Shown in pieces: positions 18,479-26,044 of a DNA stretch of 64,000 nucleotides. This stretch comes from Variovorax sp. EL159 (lineage in GTDB: Bacteria; Pseudomonadota; Gammaproteobacteria; Burkholderiales; Burkholderiaceae_C): assembly GCF_900100965.1 (NCBI RefSeq), contig NZ_FMUJ01000005.1, forward strand, positions 186,001-250,000, in the 5' to 3' direction. The notes beneath the pieces were generated by a model, which was not told where the DNA came from, did no database searches, and saw nothing but the letters and a program-made list of their open reading frames with translations. The position numbers and the translations under genes are program-made. Within the stretch, counting starts at the first letter, position 1. The number at the start of each line of letters is the position of its first letter.

Positions 18479-19519
18479 TCAGCCTCGGCGCGCCGACGAC
18501 AGGCGCGGCACCAGCTGCGCCACCGGCCCGTCGACCCGCCGCTGGCTGGTGTCGCCGCGCAGGTGGTCGAACAGCAGTGCAATGGCTTGCTGCGCGATCT
18601 CGTCCAGGTGCAGGTCCACGGCCGTGAGCGGCGGCACGCAGGTGCGGGCGCGCACGCCGTCGTAACGGGTGGCGACCATCACGTCGTCGGGAATGCGCCG
18701 GCCCGATTCGAGGATGGCCGCGACCGCGCCCGTGGCGAAGGCATCCACAGGCACGCAGAAGGCATCGATATCGGGGTGCGCCGCCAGCAGCGCGAGCGCG
18801 GCTTCGCGGCCACCGCTCTCGCCCTTCACCTCGTCGACCAGCGACAGGATCGGCGCCTGCCCGCGCGCAGCGGCGAACGCCAGGTAGGCCGCCTGGCCTT
18901 CTACATAGGAGTTGCGCTGCGCCGAGCCGAGGATCATCGCGACCTTGCGCGCGCCCTGCGCCTGCAGGTGTTCGAGCAGCAGGCGCGTCGTGTGCCCCGA
19001 GTGAATGTCGACATACGGTGGCAATGCGAGCCCGTCAGCGGCTTCATCGGCCGGCTTGCCGATGGCCACCACCGGCAGGCCGCGCCGCAGCAGGTAGGCC
19101 ATGTTCGGGTCGCCCGCCGAAGGCTCGATGACCAGCGCACCGTCCACGTCCAGCAGCTCCATCGGCACCCGCCCGGTTTCCATGGGCGGCGCCAGCACCA
19201 GCGCCAGGCGGCGGTCGAGCGCCGCCGCGGCGGCCACCGCCGCCACCTCCATCAAAAAGCCCAGCCGCGACGGCCCGCCCGCCACCGCGAAGGGCATCGA
19301 CGACAGCAGCACGATCATGTGCGCCTCGCCGGTGCGCAGCCTTTGCGCATTGCGGTTGGGCCGGTAGCCCAGCGTCAGCGCCGCCTTCTCGACGCGCGCA
19401 CGGGTTTCCGCATCGACCTGGCCCCGTGCGTTGAGCGCATGGGAGACGGTGGTCGGCGACACGCCCGCTTCCCGGGCCACGTCCTTGATGGTGACCCGCG
19501 GCGGTGGATTGGGGCTCAT
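18479..19519 (-). CDS. LacI family transcriptional repressor
   Basis: A 346-residue LacI/GalR repressor. The DNA-binding head is at residues 9-55: VTIKDVAREAGVSPTTVSHALNARGQVD with the hinge helix NRNAQRLRTGEAH. The rest is a periplasmic-binding-protein-like effector domain. AAAGG precedes the ATG at 19519. It is divergent from a nucleobase permease gene, and two matching palindromes lie in the 147-base gap, so it most likely represses both itself and the permease-amidohydrolase-TauE genes. The effector is probably a purine-like base or its product, inferred from the neighbours. Confidence 0.93.
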   Translation of the reverse strand: MSPNPPPRVTIKDVAREAGVSPTTVSHALNARGQVDAETRARVEKAALTLGYRPNRNAQRLRTGEAHMIVLLSSMPFAVAGGPSRLGFLMEVAAVAAAAALDRRLALVLAPPMETGRVPMELLDVDGALVIEPSAGDPNMAYLLRRGLPVVAIGKPADEAADGLALPPYVDIHSGHTTRLLLEHLQAQGARKVAMILGSAQRNSYVEGQAAYLAFAAARGQAPILSLVDEVKGESGGREAALALLAAHPDIDAFCVPVDAFATGAVAAILESGRRIPDDVMVATRYDGVRARTCVPPLTAVDLHLDEIAQQAIALLFDHLRGDTSQRRVDGPVAQLVPRLSSARRG

Positions 19520-19553
19520 CCCGTTGACCTTTTCAAAAAGCGGTGATTCAATT

Positions 19554-19569
19554 CCCAAATCGTTTTGGG
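19554..19569. promoter_or_regulatory. LacI-type operator O1
   Basis: CCCAAAT-CG-TTTTGGG, a 16-base palindrome with one mismatch and a central CG, as expected for LacI/GalR operators. It lies 35 bases upstream of the repressor gene's start and matches the perfect site at 19624-19641. Its weaker symmetry suggests the lower-affinity, autoregulatory site. Confidence 0.75.
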
Positions 19570-19595
19570 GCTCGCTGTTCCGGAATGTACTTCAC

Positions 19596-19615
19596 CCGCT
19601 TCGGCGGCTTTTTTT
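19596..19615 (+). terminator. UUCG hairpin with T-run between the two operators
   Basis: CCGC-TTCG-GCGG (19596-19607), a GC stem capped by the very stable UUCG tetraloop, is followed by C and seven T residues (19609-19615). On the plus strand this has the form of a short intrinsic terminator. It lies between the two operators, upstream of the permease gene, so it may stop stray transcription or attenuate a longer permease transcript. The four-pair stem is short. Confidence 0.5.
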
Positions 19616-19623
19616 GCCAGTGC

Positions 19624-19641
19624 GCCCAAATCGATTTGGGC
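19624..19641. promoter_or_regulatory. LacI-type operator O2, perfect palindrome
   Basis: GCCCAAATCGATTTGGGC is a perfect 18-base palindrome with central CG. It lies 25 bases before the permease ATG. Its centre is 71 bases from that of O1, close to a whole number of helical turns (about 6.8), compatible with looping. A further half site GCCCAAA follows at 19649-19655. Confidence 0.8.
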
Positions 19642-19666
19642 ACAGCCAGCCCAAAGGATCCGAATC

Positions 19667-21007
19667 ATGTCCCGTGCTTGCGACGCCCCCGCCGTCGACG
19701 CAGTGCTGCCCGTTTCGCAACTGCTCCTGTTCGGCCTGCAGCATGTGCTGGTGATGGCGGCCGTGCCCATCACGTCCGTGTTCCTGGTGGCCAAGGCGCT
19801 GGGCCTTCCGTCCGCGCTCACGGTCAACCTCATCAGCGCCACCTTTCTGCTGTGCGGCGTGGGCACGCTGCTGCAGTCGTTCGGGCCGTGGAAGTTCGGT
19901 GCGCGCCTGCCTTTCGTGATGGTGCCGGGCGGCGCGCCGATCGTGATGTTCGTGACCATCGCCCAGCAGCGCGACCTGCAGACTGCCTCGGGCGCGGTGA
20001 TCCTCACGGCGCTGTTCTATTTCCTGGTGCTGCCGGTGTTCGCGCGCTGCCTGCGCTACTTTCCGAAGATCGTCATCGGCACCTTGCTGCTGCTGGTGTC
20101 CATCAACCTCGTGAAGGTGTACGGCGGCATCATCGCGGGCAAGGCCGGCTCGCCCGCCTTCGCCGACCCGGTGAACATCGGTCTGGCGCTCGCGACCATC
20201 GGCTTCACCGTGCTGTTCGCGCGCATGTTCAAGGGCACGCTCGGCCAGCTCTCGGTGCTGCTGGGGTTGCTGGCCGGCACGGTGCTGGCGGCCGCCTGCG
20301 GGCTGATGGACTTCAGCACCGTGGCGGCCGGGCCCTTCTGGAGCGCACCGACGCTGCTGCCCTTCGGCATGCCGCGCTTCGACCTGGTGGCGGCCGTCCC
20401 GCTGCTGATCTTCAGCGTCATCTCGATGGTCGAGGCCACGGGGCAGACCGTGGCGGTGGCCGAAGTGGTGGGCCGCAAGATCGATGCGCGCGACGTGGTG
20501 CCGCGCACCATCCGCGGCGACGCGCTGATGTCGCTGGCGGGCGGGCTGTTCGGCACGTCGATGATCATCACCAGCGGCGAAAACATCGGCATCGTGCGCG
20601 CCACCAACGTGCGCTCGCGCTACGTCACGGCCACGGCCGGCGTGATCCTGATCCTCATCGCGCTGTCGGCGCCGCTGGGCCGGCTGGCCAGCGCCATTCC
20701 TTCCGCCGTGGTCGGCGGCACCGCGATGGTGGTGTTCGCGATCATCGGCACGATGGGCATCGACATGCTGCGCAAGGTCGACCTGCACGAGCGCGGCAAC
20801 ATGTTCGTGCTGGCCGGCGCGCTGACCATGGGCCTGCTGCCCATCGTGGTGCCGGGCCTGTACAGCCGCTTCCCCGACACGCTGCAGCTCGTGCTGGGCA
20901 ACGGCCTGGCCATGGGCTCGCTCACGGCAGTGGTGCTCAACATGGTCTTCAACCGCGTGCCTGCCGATAGCGCCGAAAGCCCCGTGGTGGCACCCGCATC
21001 GCAGTGA
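19667..21007 (+). CDS. Nucleobase:cation symporter-2 family permease (xanthine/uracil type)
   Basis: A 446-residue inner-membrane carrier with 12-14 segments, of the NCS2 (nucleobase-ascorbate) family. Recognisable parts are LLFGLQHVLVMAAVPITSVF at the start, VEATGQTVAVAEVVGRKID in the substrate-site helix, and SGENIGIVRATNVRSRYVT, close to the family signature E-N-x-G-x4-T. It takes up purines or pyrimidine-like bases with a proton. AAAGGA lies eight bases before the ATG. It is the first gene of a set with an amidohydrolase and a TauE-type carrier, under the divergent LacI repressor. Whether it carries xanthine, uric acid, guanine or a triazine-like ring is not determinable here. Confidence 0.92.
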   Translation: MSRACDAPAVDAVLPVSQLLLFGLQHVLVMAAVPITSVFLVAKALGLPSALTVNLISATFLLCGVGTLLQSFGPWKFGARLPFVMVPGGAPIVMFVTIAQQRDLQTASGAVILTALFYFLVLPVFARCLRYFPKIVIGTLLLLVSINLVKVYGGIIAGKAGSPAFADPVNIGLALATIGFTVLFARMFKGTLGQLSVLLGLLAGTVLAAACGLMDFSTVAAGPFWSAPTLLPFGMPRFDLVAAVPLLIFSVISMVEATGQTVAVAEVVGRKIDARDVVPRTIRGDALMSLAGGLFGTSMIITSGENIGIVRATNVRSRYVTATAGVILILIALSAPLGRLASAIPSAVVGGTAMVVFAIIGTMGIDMLRKVDLHERGNMFVLAGALTMGLLPIVVPGLYSRFPDTLQLVLGNGLAMGSLTAVVLNMVFNRVPADSAESPVVAPASQ

Positions 21008-21056
21008 GGCGCTGCGTCGCTTCTTCCTTTCTTTTCTGCTTCTCTCTCTCTTCACC

Positions 21057-22484
21057 ATGTCTTCTGAACTCGATGCCGCGCTCTTCGCGGCCGACGAGCT
21101 GCTGCTCGTTCCCGATCACCTGATGCTGCGCGACGGCCCCGCGACCGGCCATGCCGTGCTGATGGCGGGCGGCCGGTTCCGCGACGTCGGACCTGCCGAT
21201 ACGCTCATCGCCCGTCACCCGCATCTCACGCCGCTGCACCTGCCCGGCAAGCTGCTGATGCCGGGAATGATCGACGCGCACCACCATCTCACGCAGTCCT
21301 TCGGCAAGTCGCTGGCTTATGGCGAGCCGTCCGAGATCTTCCGGCGCGTGTGGGTGCCGCTCGAGTCGAGCCTGGACGACGAGTTCGTCTACATGGCCTC
21401 CAAGCTCGCGGCGCTCGAATCGCTGCGCGGCGGCTTCACCACCGTCTGCGATGCGGGAACGCGCGCGCCGGGCGACATCGGCGCCGTCGCGGCTGCCGTG
21501 CAAGAGGCCGGGCTGCGCTGCGTGCTGGGCCTGATCTGCAACGACGGCGGCAACGACAGCACCGCCGCCGATCGGCAGGCCATCCAGTCGCACGCCGCGC
21601 AATTCCTGCGGCAGTGGTCCGATGCCGACCTTGTGCATCCCTCGCTCGCCATCTCGGTGCCCGAGGCCGCGTCCGACGAAATGCTGGCCGCCGTGTCGGC
21701 CCTGTGTGACGAGGCGCGCACCATCTTCCAGACGCACGTCAACGAACACCTCGCATCGGTCGAGCGCTCGGTGGTGCAGCGCGGCAAGCGGCCGCTCGAA
21801 CTGCTGGCGCAGTTGGGCGCGCTCGGTCCGCAAGTGCTCATTGCACACGGCACGCTGGTCACGCCGTCCGAGCTCGTGCTGCTGCGCGACACCGACACCG
21901 CCGTGAGCTACAACCCCGTCGCCAGCCAGTGGAAGGGCAACGCCGTGGCGCCCGCGAACCTGATGGCGGCCATGGGCATCCGCTTCGGGCTCGGCACCGA
22001 CGCCACGCGCAGCGATGCCTTCCGGCTGATGGACGCGGCCGAGGCCGCGCAGAAGCTGGCCTTCGGCATGGCCATCGGCGACGCATCGAGCGGCGGCGGC
22101 TGGACCTGGTTCGACCACGCCACGCACGAAGGCGCGCGCGCCGTGGGCCTGGGCCACCTGACCGGTGAGATCGCCATCGGCAAGGCGGCCGACTTCCTCA
22201 TCGTCGATGTCGACACGCCCGAGATGTGCACGTCTGTCGACCTCACATGGGATCTCGTGCGCCTGGGCAACCGCGACCAGATCACCGCCGTGTTCGTCGC
22301 GGGCCGCCTGCGCCTGTGGGAAGGCTGGCCGCCCGACTGGGACGCGCGCGCGCTGCAGCAGCGGCTCGCGCGTGTCGCCCATGCGGCGATGGACCGCGCA
22401 CCCATCGTGCGCCTGCACCCCACGGCGGCCGAACACCGCCGCCTGACCATGGCAGCCGCCACCAGCGCACGGAATCCGCAGTGA
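21057..22484 (+). CDS. Amidohydrolase, ring-deaminase type (8-oxoguanine deaminase / AtzB-like)
   Basis: A 475-residue metal-dependent hydrolase of the amidohydrolase superfamily. Metal ligands are visible: the histidines in MPGMIDAHHHLTQSF, the third in FQTHVNEH, the fourth in IAHGTLVTP, and the aspartate in FGLGTDATRSDAF. The layout fits single-zinc deaminases acting on ring amino groups (guanine or oxoguanine deaminase, hydroxyatrazine-type enzymes). Following a nucleobase permease, it likely deaminates the imported ring (inference). No Shine-Dalgarno sequence is seen; the 40 bases before the ATG are nearly all pyrimidine, an atypical start. GTGA overlap with the next gene. Confidence 0.87.
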   Translation: MSSELDAALFAADELLLVPDHLMLRDGPATGHAVLMAGGRFRDVGPADTLIARHPHLTPLHLPGKLLMPGMIDAHHHLTQSFGKSLAYGEPSEIFRRVWVPLESSLDDEFVYMASKLAALESLRGGFTTVCDAGTRAPGDIGAVAAAVQEAGLRCVLGLICNDGGNDSTAADRQAIQSHAAQFLRQWSDADLVHPSLAISVPEAASDEMLAAVSALCDEARTIFQTHVNEHLASVERSVVQRGKRPLELLAQLGALGPQVLIAHGTLVTPSELVLLRDTDTAVSYNPVASQWKGNAVAPANLMAAMGIRFGLGTDATRSDAFRLMDAAEAAQKLAFGMAIGDASSGGGWTWFDHATHEGARAVGLGHLTGEIAIGKAADFLIVDVDTPEMCTSVDLTWDLVRLGNRDQITAVFVAGRLRLWEGWPPDWDARALQQRLARVAHAAMDRAPIVRLHPTAAEHRRLTMAAATSARNPQ

Positions 22485-23194
22485 GCGCGCAGCACCTCTT
22501 TCTGGTTTCCATCGCCGTGCTGATCGCCGCCTTCGTGCAGGGCGCGACCGGCGTCGGCTTTGCGCTGATCGCCGCGCCGGTGATCGGCATCGTGCGACCC
22601 GACCTGCTGCCCGTGTGCGTGCTGGTGCTGATGCTGCCGCTGAACTTCTATGTGATGTGGCGCGAGCGCGGCGCCATCGACCGTGTCGGCGCGAGCTGGA
22701 TCACCGGCGGGCGCATGCTCGGCACCCTCGGCGGCCTGTGGGTGCTGGCGGCGCTGAGCGCGAGCCACCTGTCGCTGTTCGTCGGCGCATCGACCATCGC
22801 GGCCGCGCTGGTCACCTTGATGATGCCGGCCTTCTCGCCGGGCCGCAGCGCCTTCGTGGCGGCGGGGCTCGTCACCGGCATCACCGAAACCGCGACCGGT
22901 ATCGGCGGCCCGCCGCTCGCGCTGGTCTACCAGCACCAGCCGGCGCCCACCATGCGCTCGACCATTGCGCTGTGCTTTCTGGTCGGCGAACTGGTGTCGC
23001 TGGTCACGCTGATGGTGGCCGGCCGCATCGGCGGCTCACAGCTCTATGCCGCGGCCGAGTTGCTGCCTGCGCTGGTCGTGGGCGCGGTGCTCAGCCGCGT
23101 GGTGCATCGGCGCATCAACGGCCGCGTGCTGCGCATCTTCGTGCAGGTCTTCGCGATCGTGTCGGGCGCGGCGCTGCTGCTGCATTCATTCTGA
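22481..23194 (+). CDS. TauE/SafE family sulfite-exporter-like permease
   Basis: A 237-residue membrane protein with about seven to eight segments. It opens with LIAAFVQGATGVGFALIAAPVIGI, the first TauE/SafE repeat, and has the second repeat GLVTGITETATGIGGPPLALVYQ. The family moves anions such as sulfite, sulfoacetate or other organic anions. The start is a GTG at 22481 whose bases overlap the amidohydrolase stop (GTGA), indicating coupled translation. In this operon it may export an acidic product of ring degradation (inference). Its last nine bases overlap the convergent acetyltransferase gene. Confidence 0.85.
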   Translation: MSAQHLFLVSIAVLIAAFVQGATGVGFALIAAPVIGIVRPDLLPVCVLVLMLPLNFYVMWRERGAIDRVGASWITGGRMLGTLGGLWVLAALSASHLSLFVGASTIAAALVTLMMPAFSPGRSAFVAAGLVTGITETATGIGGPPLALVYQHQPAPTMRSTIALCFLVGELVSLVTLMVAGRIGGSQLYAAAELLPALVVGAVLSRVVHRRINGRVLRIFVQVFAIVSGAALLLHSF

Positions 23195-23767
23195 GGCGTT
23201 GCGCGACGAGGCCAGCCATGCCGCGCGGCTGATGCGGTAGAGCCGGTGGCGCACCAGCGCGTGGCCCTCGGGCACGGCCGGATGGTCGAAGGCGCCGGCC
23301 ACGTCTTCGTGCATGCCGATGCGCTCCATCACAGCGGCGGAGCGCAGGTTGCCGACGGCGGTGAAGGCCACGATCTCGTCGAGCCCGAGGCGGTTGAACC
23401 CGACCTGAAGCGCGCCGCGTGCCGCTTCGCTCGCGATGCCCTTGCCCCATGCCTGCCGGACAAAGCGCCAGCCGATCTCGACGCAGGGCGAGAAGGGAAG
23501 TTCGGCCACCGGAACGTTAAGTCCCGTGAAGCCGATGAATTCGCCCGACGCCTTGTCTTCGACGGCCCACAGGCCCCAGCCGTTGTCGGCGATGCGCGTC
23601 TTGATGCGCTCGGCCAGCGCGTCGCTGTCGGCGCGTGTGGGCAACTGGAGCAGGTACTCCATGACCAGCGGGTCGGCGGCCAGTGCCGCGAAAGGCGCGA
23701 GATCGCTGTCGCGCCATTGGCGCAACCGCAGGCGTTCGGTTTCGAATTCAATGAGTTCTGTCTTCAT
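23186..23767 (-). CDS. GNAT family N-acetyltransferase (RimJ/RimL-like)
   Basis: A 193-residue acetyltransferase of the RimJ/RimL type (Acetyltransf_3). It starts ETERLRLRQWRDSDLAPFAALAADP and contains the acetyl-CoA loop WRFVRQAWGKGIASEAARGAL plus GNLRSAAVMERIGM, all standard. Targets of such proteins are protein N-termini or small amines and cannot be predicted. I chose the ATG at 23767 because it starts the conserved domain; the frame open upstream runs through the intergenic operator. It is divergent from a MarR gene and shares the 74-base regulatory gap, so MarR may control it. Confidence 0.87.
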   Translation of the reverse strand: MKTELIEFETERLRLRQWRDSDLAPFAALAADPLVMEYLLQLPTRADSDALAERIKTRIADNGWGLWAVEDKASGEFIGFTGLNVPVAELPFSPCVEIGWRFVRQAWGKGIASEAARGALQVGFNRLGLDEIVAFTAVGNLRSAAVMERIGMHEDVAGAFDHPAVPEGHALVRHRLYRISRAAWLASSRNASE

Positions 23768-23791
23768 GCCGCCGATTGTGTCGCAGCGCAT

Positions 23792-23812
23792 ATATATCGT
23801 GACGTGATATAT
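23792..23812. promoter_or_regulatory. Putative MarR operator overlapping divergent promoters
   Basis: ATATATC and GATATAT are perfect inverted repeats separated by GTGACGT (21 bases in all). They lie in the short gap between the acetyltransferase and marR genes. TATATT at 23808-23813 would serve as a -10 element for marR, and TATATA on the other strand for the acetyltransferase, so binding would block both. Inferred from symmetry and position. Confidence 0.6.
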
Positions 23813-23841
23813 TTGCAACCGTTCCGATCGCACCCCAAGAC

Positions 23842-24264
23842 ATGGCCTCATCACGCAAGCTCGCCAAGAAAGACTTCGAGGCACTGTCCCAGTTTCGCTA
23901 CCAGATGCGCCGCTTCGAGCGCTTCTCCGAGCGCGCCGCGCAGGGCGAAGGCCTCACGCCGCAGCAGTACCTGGTGCTGCTGCACATCAAGGGCGTACCG
24001 GGGCGCGAGTGGGCCTCGGTGGGCGAGATCGCCGAGCGCCTGCAACTGCAGCCGCACGGCGTGGTCGCGCTCGTCACGCGCTGCGAGGCACTCGAACTCG
24101 TGCAGCGCCGGCCCAGCGAAACCGACCGCAGGCAGGTCGAGGTGCACCTGCTGGCCAAGGGCGAGCAACTGCTGTTGCGGCTGGCCGAACTTCACCGCGC
24201 GGAACTGCGCTCGCTCAAGGGCGTGTTCGACGTGCCGCAGATCGATCTTCCCGATGCCCACTGA
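23842..24264 (+). CDS. MarR family transcriptional regulator
   Basis: A 140-residue MarR-type dimeric repressor. The winged helix covers about residues 35-105: LTPQQYLVLLHIKG, VGEIAERLQLQPHGVVALVTRCEALELVQRRPSETDRRQVEVHLL. Helices at both ends (FRYQMRRFERFSERAAQ and LAELHRAELRSLKGVF) would form the dimer. It precedes a ClC-type channel gene by six bases, so the two form an operon and it probably regulates the channel. No strong ribosome site is seen. The short leader and the AT-rich palindrome upstream suggest autorepression. Confidence 0.92.
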   Translation: MASSRKLAKKDFEALSQFRYQMRRFERFSERAAQGEGLTPQQYLVLLHIKGVPGREWASVGEIAERLQLQPHGVVALVTRCEALELVQRRPSETDRRQVEVHLLAKGEQLLLRLAELHRAELRSLKGVFDVPQIDLPDAH

Positions 24265-24270
24265 GCAACC

Positions 24271-26043
24271 ATGACCTCCAAGGCCTCTTCTTCTGCCCAT
24301 CCGCCGCGCGGCGACTTCGCGCTCAACACGCGCCTCTTGCGCATCACCGTCATGGCCGCCGTCATCGGCGCCATCAGCACGGTGGCCGCACGCGTGCTGC
24401 TCGACCTGATCCGCTTCTTCACCAACCTGTTCTTCTTCCAGACCTTCTCGCTGGCCGATCATTCGCCGGCCACGAACACGCTGGGGCTCTGGGTCATCGG
24501 GGTGCCGGTGATCGGCGGGCTCATCGTCGGCGTGGTGGCGCGCTACGGCTCCGACAAGATCCGCGGCCACGGCATCCCCGAAGCCATCGAGGCGATCCTG
24601 TTCGGCAAAAGCAAGATGTCGCCCAAGGTCGCGCTGCTCAAGCCGCTGTCTTCGGGCATCGTCATCGGCAGCGGCGGGCCGTTCGGCGCCGAGGGGCCGA
24701 TCATCATGACCGGCGGCGCCATCGGCTCGCTGATCGCGCAGCACTTCCATCTCACGGCGGCCGAGCGCAAGGCGCTGCTGGTGGCCGGCGCCACGGCCGG
24801 CATGACGGCCGTGTTCGGCACGCCGGTGGCGGCCGTGCTGCTGGCCGTCGAGCTGCTGCTGTTCGAGCTGCGCCCGCGCAGCCTGCTGCCGGTGGCCGTG
24901 GCCTGCGCGGTGGCGGGCTTCACGCGGCCGCTGCTGATGGATGCGGGTCCGCTGTTTCCGCTGCAGACGGCCGTACCCGGCCCGCTGGCCATGCTGTCGT
25001 GCGTGGTGGCCGGCGTGCTGTGCGGTGCGCTGTCGGCCTCGCTGTCGCTCTCGCTCTACAAGGTCGAGGACTGGTTCGGCAAGCTGCCGGTGCACTGGAT
25101 GTGGTGGCCCGCCATCGGCGGCCTGGCGGTCGGCATCGGCGGGTACTTCCAGCCGCGCGCATTGGGCGTGGGCTACGACGTCATCGGCGACCTGCTGCAC
25201 AACCACCTCGCGCTCGGCGTGGTGGCCGCGCTGCTGGCGGTGAAAGCCGTCATCTGGGTCATCTCGCTGGGCTCGGGCACCTCGGGCGGCGTGCTCGCGC
25301 CGCTGCTGATGATGGGCGCCGGCCTGGGTGCGGTGCTGTCGCACGTGCTGCCCGGCAACGACCCGATGCTGTGGCCGCTGGTCTGCATGGCGGCCACGCT
25401 CGGCGGCGTGATGCGCGCGCCGCTCACCGCCACCATCTTCGCCTTCGGCCTCACGCACGACAGCAACGCGCTGCTGCCGCTGCTCACTACCTCGGCCGTG
25501 GCCTACGGCTTTACCGTGCTCACCATGCGCCGCTCGATCCTCACCGAGAAGATCGCGCGCCGCGGCTATCACATCTACCGCGAATACGGCATCGATCCGC
25601 TGGAGCGGCATTCGGTCGAAGAAGTAATGACGCGCGAGGTGCGCAGCATCGACGCGGCCCTGCCGGTGGCGCAGGCGCTGTTCGAGTTCTTCGGCGAAGG
25701 GCAGGCGCACCGCGCATTCCCGGTGCTGCGCAACGGCGCGGTGATCGGCGTGGCCGACCGCGCGATGCTCGCCGCACACGGCACCCGCGACCCGATCGCC
25801 ACGGTCGGCGACGCATGCGCCGACGTGCCGCTGTACTACGCGTTGCCGGGCGAGAACTGCCGCGCCGTCGCCACGCGCCTTGCGCGCCACCGGCTCGAAC
25901 GGCTGCCCGTGGTGAAGGATGCGCAGTCGCTCGCGCTGGTCGGCATCGTGGCGCGCAGCGACCTCATCAAGCCATCGCTCGCGCATTTCGACGAAGAGGA
26001 AAAACGCGAGCGCATGCGTGGACTGCCGTGGCAGTCCACGTAG
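24271..26043 (+). CDS. ClC family chloride channel/transporter with C-terminal CBS pair
   Basis: A 590-residue ClC protein: about 18 membrane helices (residues 25-430) and a cytoplasmic CBS pair (about 450-580; VEEVMTREVRSIDAALPVAQALF and VVKDAQSLALVGIVARSDLIK). The three anion-site motifs are visible: GHGIPEAIE (serine of the usual GSGIP replaced by histidine), GAEGPIIMTG with the gating glutamate, and SGGVLAP. A retained gating glutamate and bacterial origin fit either an H+/Cl- exchanger or a channel. It follows marR by six bases. ClC proteins act in acid or osmotic stress, or in export of other anions such as fluoride in other branches; the motifs here are of the chloride type. Confidence 0.92.
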   Translation: MTSKASSSAHPPRGDFALNTRLLRITVMAAVIGAISTVAARVLLDLIRFFTNLFFFQTFSLADHSPATNTLGLWVIGVPVIGGLIVGVVARYGSDKIRGHGIPEAIEAILFGKSKMSPKVALLKPLSSGIVIGSGGPFGAEGPIIMTGGAIGSLIAQHFHLTAAERKALLVAGATAGMTAVFGTPVAAVLLAVELLLFELRPRSLLPVAVACAVAGFTRPLLMDAGPLFPLQTAVPGPLAMLSCVVAGVLCGALSASLSLSLYKVEDWFGKLPVHWMWWPAIGGLAVGIGGYFQPRALGVGYDVIGDLLHNHLALGVVAALLAVKAVIWVISLGSGTSGGVLAPLLMMGAGLGAVLSHVLPGNDPMLWPLVCMAATLGGVMRAPLTATIFAFGLTHDSNALLPLLTTSAVAYGFTVLTMRRSILTEKIARRGYHIYREYGIDPLERHSVEEVMTREVRSIDAALPVAQALFEFFGEGQAHRAFPVLRNGAVIGVADRAMLAAHGTRDPIATVGDACADVPLYYALPGENCRAVATRLARHRLERLPVVKDAQSLALVGIVARSDLIKPSLAHFDEEEKRERMRGLPWQST

Positions 26044-26044
26044 C

